Assembly: GCF_029873635.1 (NCBI RefSeq)
Contig: NC_080422.1
Span: forward strand, 3,328,001-3,392,000
Origin: Malania oleifera
Lineage: Eukaryota > Streptophyta > Magnoliopsida > Santalales > Ximeniaceae
Direction of reading: 5' to 3'
Length of the DNA stretch: 64,000 nucleotides
Shown piece after piece: positions 57,672-64,000 of the stretch. The notes beneath the pieces were generated by a model. The model was not told the origin of the DNA. It saw nothing but the letters and a program-made list of their open reading frames with translations, and did not search any database. A program made the position numbers and the translations under genes. Every line of letters starts with the position of its first letter. Positions within the stretch are counted from its first letter, which is position 1.

Positions 57672-60600
57672 TCACGTTTGGACTCTTTCTTTCTTGCTTT
57701 GGTGCCTAAGAAAAGGTTTACCTCCCTCCACCGAAACCTTCCTCCATACATCAGCAGCAAGATCTCCCTTATTCAAAACATGCTCCACATCTTCTGATTG
57801 CCTCATCTCACAACAATTACATGCCAAAGCAAGTGATACCCCCACTGTTCTCACCTTTTCATCAATGCTTAAACACTCAAAAGCAGCCTTCCACATATAG
57901 ATAGCAGTTTTCTTCGTTAATCATTTATTCCAAACTCACTTTGCCCAATCAAACTTTGGAGCTCTAACTCTGATAGCATTTCATGCCGACTTTGTATTAA
58001 AGCAACCATTCTTTTCCGGGAGCCATAGCAAGATGTTTGAAGAGTTTATAAGTTTTCCAACTCTTTCCATTACTTCTTTCGCTTTATTAAAACCCAAAAT
58101 CCTTTGCAAATTTTCTACATCCCACACATTATTATTAACAAAATCTTTTAATCTGATATATGAATGTGCACCATATGGAAATTCTGAAAACAAAGGTCCT
58201 AAATCCAGAAACTTATCATACCACAATTTTACATTTCCTTTTCTAACCTTCCACTTAGATTTACTTAATAGTTCAGGCATACACTGCAAAATTTTCCTCC
58301 AAAAAGAAGAATCTGATTCATGTGGCCTACAAAGAGTAATATGTCCTCCTTTAACATATTTAGCTTTAAAAAATCTAGCCCATAAAGAATTTGTGTTAAT
58401 AATTTCCAACCAAACTTCATAAACAATGACCGTTGCACTTTCGAAATGTCCCTTACTCCTATGCCCACCTCCTCCACAGGAATATACAATTTCTTCCAAG
58501 CCCTCCATTACATTTTTTTTTTCCATCCTTAAATCCCTAGAAAAAATAGGCAAACATACCTTGTATCTTTTTTATCACCAGCTTCGGGCATTTAGAATAG
58601 CTAACAGATGCAGTGACATGCTCGAAAGCACATGTCTTAACAAAACTAGACGACCTCCTTGAGACAACAGTCTACTTTTTTAGCCCTCAATTTTCTTATT
58701 GATTTTTTGAATTAAAGGGTCAAAATGAAATCCCTTCAATTTACCATCCATGATCGGCACTCACAAATACGTAAAAGGAAATTTACCTTCAATAAAACCA
58801 GTCTCTTGTAAAACTTCTCCCTTCCTCTGAGCACCCAACTTCTTTGAGAAAAAAATAGCTGATTTATCTTTGTTCACCCTTTGGCCAGTCCAGCTTTCAT
58901 ACTCCTTGATCACCTCTATTAACTTTCTAACTGATTTTTCACCAGCATTAGCAAATATAACAACATCATCAGCGTACATTAAATGTGATATAATAGGTGC
59001 ACCACTCGGATTCGCAAGCAGTAAAATCTGCTTCTCAATCATCTTTTTTTGAATTAATCTAGAAAGAACTTCTTCCATGATGATGAAAATATATGGGGAG
59101 AATGGATCCCCCTGCCTCAAACCTTTTTTTTGACTTGAAAAAACCCCTATAAGTGTCATGCATCATAACAGAAAACCATTGAGTAGAAATACAATTCTGA
59201 ATCAACTTAGAAAACCAATCTAGAAAATTAAGAGCATGGAAATCTGATCTACCACCTGCCACTCCACTTGATCATACGCTTTGCTCATGTCAAGTTTTAG
59301 CATCATATTACCTCCTCTCACCCGCCTATATAATAATTTTGTCATCTCTTGAGCAAGCGTTATATTTTCAAAAATATTCCTCCCTTTCACAAAAGCACCT
59401 TACTCAAGAAATATTAAATCACCCATCACCAACGATAGCTTGCCAACAAGGATTTTGGAGAAAATTTTAAAGATTACGTTACAAAGGCTTATCGGGCGAA
59501 ATTTATCAAAAGACTAAGGATCCTTTACTTTTGGAATAAGAACTATATAAGAAGAACAAAAATACCAAGGCAACATATCACCTTTAAAGAATGTCCTTAC
59601 CGCTTCCATCACATCATTTTTAATAATCTTCCAACTGAAAATATAAAAGCAGACCCAAAACCATCCGGTCCTGGGCTACTGTCCGCAGAACTAGAAGAAA
59701 TAACTGCATATACCTCCTCCTTAGTCGGTTCTTCCTTCAGCTATTTTATAGAATCCTTAGAAACCACCGATTGGATAATACTGTCTAGATTTGGCCTTTG
59801 CACTGAACTATTCTACCCTAAGAATTGCTCAAAATAATTCACAGTCCCATCATGAACCATCTATATATTTTCCAGCACCGAACCATCAGGAAGCACAATT
59901 AAATTCACACAAGAGTTACGCCTTCTTTGCGCAATCACCGCATGGAAAAACTTTGAATTTTGGTCACCATCAATTAACCATTTCATCTTTGCCTATTGTG
60001 CCAGCCTTGTCTCTTCCCTTCTATACCATACCTCCAATTCAGCCTTAGAAACAAGGAACTCTTCTTCAACTAATTCTGAGTACTCTGTCTGTAATAAATT
60101 GTCATATTTTTCCACCCTTTCCTCCAACTCTTGTATGATACCACCCACACGACCAAAAGTTTGTTTATTCCACACCCTAAGGCTTTGTTTTAGCCTTTTC
60201 AATTTATTCGTCAATTTACAAAACCCTGAATCTGCCACAATATGTTCTCTCTAAGATGTTTCAATCATTTTCAAAAAATCCCCATGCGACGTCCACATGT
60301 TCTGAAATCTAAAAGGCGCTAGCCCATACCTCTCCATACTCGCACCTAGCTGTAATGATAGGAGAATGATCTAAAACATTTCTTTTCAACAATGATGTCT
60401 TAGCTTCATCGTATTTTACAGAAAAAAAAAAAAAAGCATTATTAATCAGCACCTGTCTAGTTTCACCCAACTTCTCGTCAATCCTTGATGGCCATTACAC
60501 CAAGAAAATTGACTTCCTTTGAATCTGAGATCCAATAATCCACATCTATTAATACAACCATTGAACTCAACCATAAACGAACCCAAGCGAGGTCAACCTC

Positions 60601-61033
60601 CCACCCTTTCCTCATCTGACCGAATTACATTAAAATCTCCTATAACAACCCAAGCCACATCAAAACTCGAAATCCCTTGACGTTGTTCCCATAATTCTCT
60701 TCTCCCAATATGATAACATTTAGCATATACAAAGGTAAAAAGAAGAGAGTCTCTATCTTCTGTTAACAAAACTATTAAACATTTATTTGAAGCACCCACC
60801 CAATCAACCTGAACATCATCTTTCCAGAACATCCAAATCTTCCCACCTTCCTTTACATTAGAACAAAAATAAGTAAATTGCAAATACACCGCTCACCTTC
60901 GTATCTTCTCCACATCTTGAAAAGGTTCAAAAACAGCCAAAATTGAAACTTTATGATCTTTCACAATTTGTTTTAATCTTCTCTTTGACGTGCCCAACCC
61001 TCTTATATTACAAAACATAACTTTGTCAATCAT
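57672..61033 (-). pseudogene. LINE ORF2 (endonuclease / reverse transcriptase), degraded
   Basis: It starts ATG 61033 (MIDKVMFCNIRGLGTSKRR), the usual opening of plant L1 ORF2. An in-frame TGA lies near 60893; the frame then gives the APE-type endonuclease block WVVIGDFNVIRSDEERVGG (near 60600). RT follows: PISLCNVIFKI and KLDMSKAYDQVEW-like blocks around 59500-59280, then LRQGDPFSPYIFIIMEEVLSR and an intact MYADDVVIFAN at 59159-58761. 58553-57981 is the linker, and 57896-57672 holds the zf-RVT type zinc finger (MWKAAFECL ... CNCCEMRQSEDVEHVL). At least five stops or frameshifts separate the pieces. Confidence 0.85.
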
Positions 61034-61254
61034 AAGTTCAATTTTTGAAGCACTGCCTTAACCCTCTTAGACTTTCTCACTTGCACATCTTCTTTATTTC
61101 TTCCTTCCGATACACCCATTGGCACATTACCTGAATCCGAGCAATATTCTTTTTGAGTATCAATGCAAACCTTCATATCTCTCTCAGATAACACATCATA
61201 ATTATCCCTACACACTACACCCTCCTCTTCCCTCTCTCTCTTATACATATACAT
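61030..61254 (-). pseudogene. LINE ORF1 C-terminal remnant
   Basis: An Arg/Lys/Glu-rich 74-residue tail ending ...KAVLQKLNL. The stop TGA (61032-61030) overlaps the ORF2 start ATG (61033-61031) as ATGA. The RNA-binding zinc knuckle of ORF1 is not present, so the element is truncated upstream. Confidence 0.5.
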
Positions 61255-61258
61255 AACT

Positions 61259-61847
61259 GAATTTTTTCCCTGGATGGATAATCATATAATATCATGTAAT
61301 AACCCCACATGATTGGGCTGTGTAGCCTGTAGACGAGACTTAGCAATGGATGGCCTATCACGCTGAGCCAAACATAACGCATTTGTAAGTATGATTAGCC
61401 ACCCCTACCCTGGTCTGGACCTACGAGGGTATCATACTCTTCAATGGTCCAATCGACTATCCAATCACCTACACTCTATCTTAGAAGTGTGGTGGCACTG
61501 ACTATATCATAACAGCAATGATACCATGCTCTAAACATAATTGATACATTAGGGTTCTGATATCATATAATACAATTCATATAATATAACTGTAATATAA
61601 TCTCATTTTTCATATTTCTGCATAAAATCGGTCATATCATAATTTTTGTATAAACTATCATTTCATCACTGATCACGACATAAAGCCGACTGAATTGTCA
61701 CGACATAAAGCCGGCTAAACTGTCATAATATACTGATCACGACATTAAGTCGACTAAACTATATAATTCCATAGTATTTGTAACATTTTTTGAAATCATC
61801 ATAACATCATACTTGCTTTGGATAATGATAAAATAATCTGACATACT

Positions 61848-61879
<32 letters not shown>

Positions 61880-62481
61880 ATAAAAATATTCATACTCGTA
61901 CCACATAATTTGAGTGATAATCTATAATATAATAACTGTTTAGGAAAAATATATTTTGCTGATGATTAACATTAAATCATTTTTTAGGGTTTACTCAACT
62001 CAAAATACCCGATTTCCCAAAAACATACTAGAAATAATATTTCAAAATTTCCATTTCCTTAAGCTTGAATATTCAGAAAAACATATATATTATTCCTGAT
62101 AATCTGTTAAAATCAAATCCCTACAATTTCATTTAATGCCAAAATTTTCTCAAAAATCTTATATAATCAAATCCCTTCAATTTAATTTAACTCAGCCATA
62201 TTTTAAAATCAAATTTGAACATAGATATAATTAATTCCACATACTTAATTTCAAATCGAGCATATTTACTTACCACAAATCTAATTAAATTCACGTATTC
62301 AAAATTTCATAAACAATATTTTACTTAAAAACTTGATATAATCTATTCCCCTTACCTTAATCCTGGAGTGGTGCCTATGACGTCCAAACGACGAAATCAC
62401 TCCGGTTAAAACGTTTAGGAGCGGAGTTGGGACCCAAAAATGGTGTTCATTTTTTAATTTGACTGAGATACGCAAGTAAAA

Positions 62482-62512
<31 letters not shown>

Positions 62513-62721
62513 CATGCGATACGACTTGGGGGGGTTTTGAAATGCCATTCCAAATCTTCCTGATTGTTTAGGAAGATTTCATCTCTTATATATATATACA
62601 TATATATATTATAATAATATTATAAAATTATTTTATATTATATTAATATATTATATTATTAAATTAATAATTCTTATTTATTTATTTATTTATTTTAATT
62701 TATTTTTTTTGGATCACTATA
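61259..62721 (-). mobile_element. Gypsy-type LTR fragment
   Basis: The block 'taaccccacatgattgggctgtgtagcctg' matches the LTRs at 1, 1211 and 36637. The right part has a GA run (62484-62512), a TA run and 'ggatcactata', close to the usual LTR end. The left end is lost against the LINE. A 'cacgacataaagccg' block is repeated three times near 61675-61750. Confidence 0.65.
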
Positions 62722-63260
62722 AAACGTTTCTAAATCAAGCTTCTAGAGATGAATGGGTCGAGCTTCACATCATGTGCGTGTAGGAAATTTGAGAGTCACT
62801 TTTCATAAGTCTTAAAGAGTGCTCATACATATAAAGAGTTCCTGACCATCCTAAACAAAGTAGGACAATAAGAAACACTTTTGACCTTTACATAAAGTTA
62901 TTGAGTGAACATAACTTAGAAAATGCATGTACATGAACAATTAATTTCAAAGTGGATAATTTATTACAAATGTTTGATGAAACATTGGCCATGATTTGCA
63001 AGTTGCGCACATTAGACTAAAAGAACAATAGCAAATTGGAGTTTATTCATGCTGATATTAGTCTAAAGAAATTCAATAAAATTGTTGGTATCAAAAATCG
63101 AATGATCTTCACGAATCATTCCTTGATCATGATCACCTGAAAAAGAAACAAATAAAGAATGACTTAGAGGACCTGGAGTGTACCCCGAAAAATCACTCCG
63201 GTGCCTAAGTAAGGGACTGATGAGAGATTAAAATTGCAACAGTAAAAAGAGTGAGTGTGA
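62722..63260. other. Non-coding DNA, LTR-like
   Basis: No domain recognised. 'cctggagtgtaccccgaaaaatcactccgg' suggests LTR sequence of an unplaced family. Confidence 0.35.
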
Positions 63261-63473
63261 CCTAGCTGGGTTGACTCAAGTGGTAAGGACGCCTTAGAGG
63301 CTTTGGTAATCCCACAGTCCCAGGTTCAATCCCACTTGGGAGTTTACCCTAGTGAATTAATAGGGGTGCATCAATTGGCGGGCGGGCTCACCCTCCCAAG
63401 GTTGGTGCCGCACCAGCGGGTCACAAAGTGGCACAATGGTGGCTTAGGAGTCCATGAGTTAACAAAAAAAAAA
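63261..63473 (+). mobile_element. tRNA-derived SINE with 17-bp target duplication
   Basis: A box 'tgactcaagtggtaagg' and B box 'cccaggttcaatcccac' are clear, followed by a tRNA-unrelated body and a poly(A) tail. Flanks AAAAAGAGTGAGTGTGA (63244-63260) and AAAAAGAGTGAGTATGA (63469-63485) form a 17-bp target duplication with one change, overlapping the tail, as expected for LINE-driven insertion. Confidence 0.88.
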
Positions 63474-63485
63474 GAGTGAGTATGA

Positions 63486-64000
63486 GTTAGATGCCTTAAC
63501 TCTTCCCCATATCCCTTTTTATAGTGGTGGAGGTTCACCCTTTAGCAATCCGATATTTATGAGTGCATTATTGCACTTGTGGGAGTTACTTGAACTTTAT
63601 GGTCATTGATTTGGAGGTTTTTGAATATGATCTTGTAACCACCCCTCTCATCAATGTGTGCAATTTAATTCTCGATAGTTATGGATGTTGGTTTAATGGA
63701 GGAATCGAAACCGTTCTTCCTTCTTAATGAGGATATTTTTGGGGTAACTCAAAAATAAATACCAACAATTTAAAAAATTCACTAAAGTGCTTAATTGAGT
63801 TTCGAAAAAAAAAATTATCAAAGTTATCAAAGAAGGTGACAATCGCTAATGAATGACCATCCATACCTACAATTTTACTTTTTAAAAAAAAAAATTATGA
63901 GAAAAAGGAATGCTAGAGATTTCTCCACTGAAAATTTCATTTTATTTTTAATATATTAGAGGTTGTGCCCTAGGTTACAAAAAGAAATGATGATTCCCTG
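63486..64000. other. Non-coding DNA
   Basis: Continues the sequence split by the SINE. No gene recognised. Confidence 0.45.

Larger units (their letters stand above)
57371..61258 (-). mobile_element. L1-type LINE, 5'-truncated and degraded
   Basis: The minus strand carries the end of ORF1 and then ORF2 with endonuclease, reverse transcriptase and zinc-binding domains in order. It lies between an Ale-like Gag and a gypsy LTR fragment. The exact 3' end is uncertain (between 57371 and about 57670); no poly(A) tail or target duplication was found. Confidence 0.8.

Overview
This is a nuclear window from an AT-rich plant genome, most likely a woody eudicot. It holds one intact multi-exon host gene, surrounded by nested and decayed retrotransposons, SINEs, a hAT-type MITE and many microsatellites. 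The gene has plant GT-AG introns, the LTR elements are typical plant Ty1/copia and Ty3/gypsy types with initiator-Met tRNA primer sites, and nothing looks bacterial or organellar. The species cannot be named from the sequence.

Layout. Bases 1-19371 are a nest: a decayed Ty1/copia element (4755-19371) is broken by a Ty3/gypsy chromovirus on the minus strand (7029-17847). The right LTR of that chromovirus is itself broken by a solo LTR (15208-16923). At the left edge a gypsy-type LTR carries a second solo LTR (1211-3989). Bases 20567-25923 (minus) are a ten-exon gene for an atypical bHLH protein of the LONESOME HIGHWAY / EMB1444 / bHLH155 family (877 aa predicted). Its leader holds a three-copy repeat carrying short upstream ORFs. 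Upstream of it lie a tandem array (26866-28170), a hAT MITE (28700-29184) and a long AT-rich desert. Bases 33665-36160 are debris of a Tat/Ogre-like gypsy element with two tandem arrays. Bases 36637-40712 are a gypsy-type LTR containing a second LTR in the opposite orientation. Bases 40713-46860 are mostly non-coding, with microsatellites, a SINE and a 35-bp direct repeat. Bases 46860-50388 are the 3' end and LTR of a SIRE-like copia element. Bases 52157-54039 are another copia LTR with a stub of internal sequence. Bases 56100-62721 hold an Ale-like copia start, an L1-type LINE on the minus strand and a gypsy LTR fragment. A well-preserved tRNA-derived SINE lies at 63261-63473.

Two patterns stand out. 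First, the bHLH leader carries three repeat copies that each encode the same 11-residue peptide (MRRDRLFFLGF). The copies differ only at synonymous sites inside the peptide, and one has lost its start codon. Second, seven LTRs (copia and gypsy, both strands) carry clusters of short palindromes centred on GTCGAC immediately upstream of their TATA box, which in most is CTATAAATA or its near variant. Family boundaries explain neither pattern.

The transposon ORFs are all broken by stops or frameshifts, and no element looks able to move by itself. The bHLH gene reads cleanly through all ten exons and is presumably functional.
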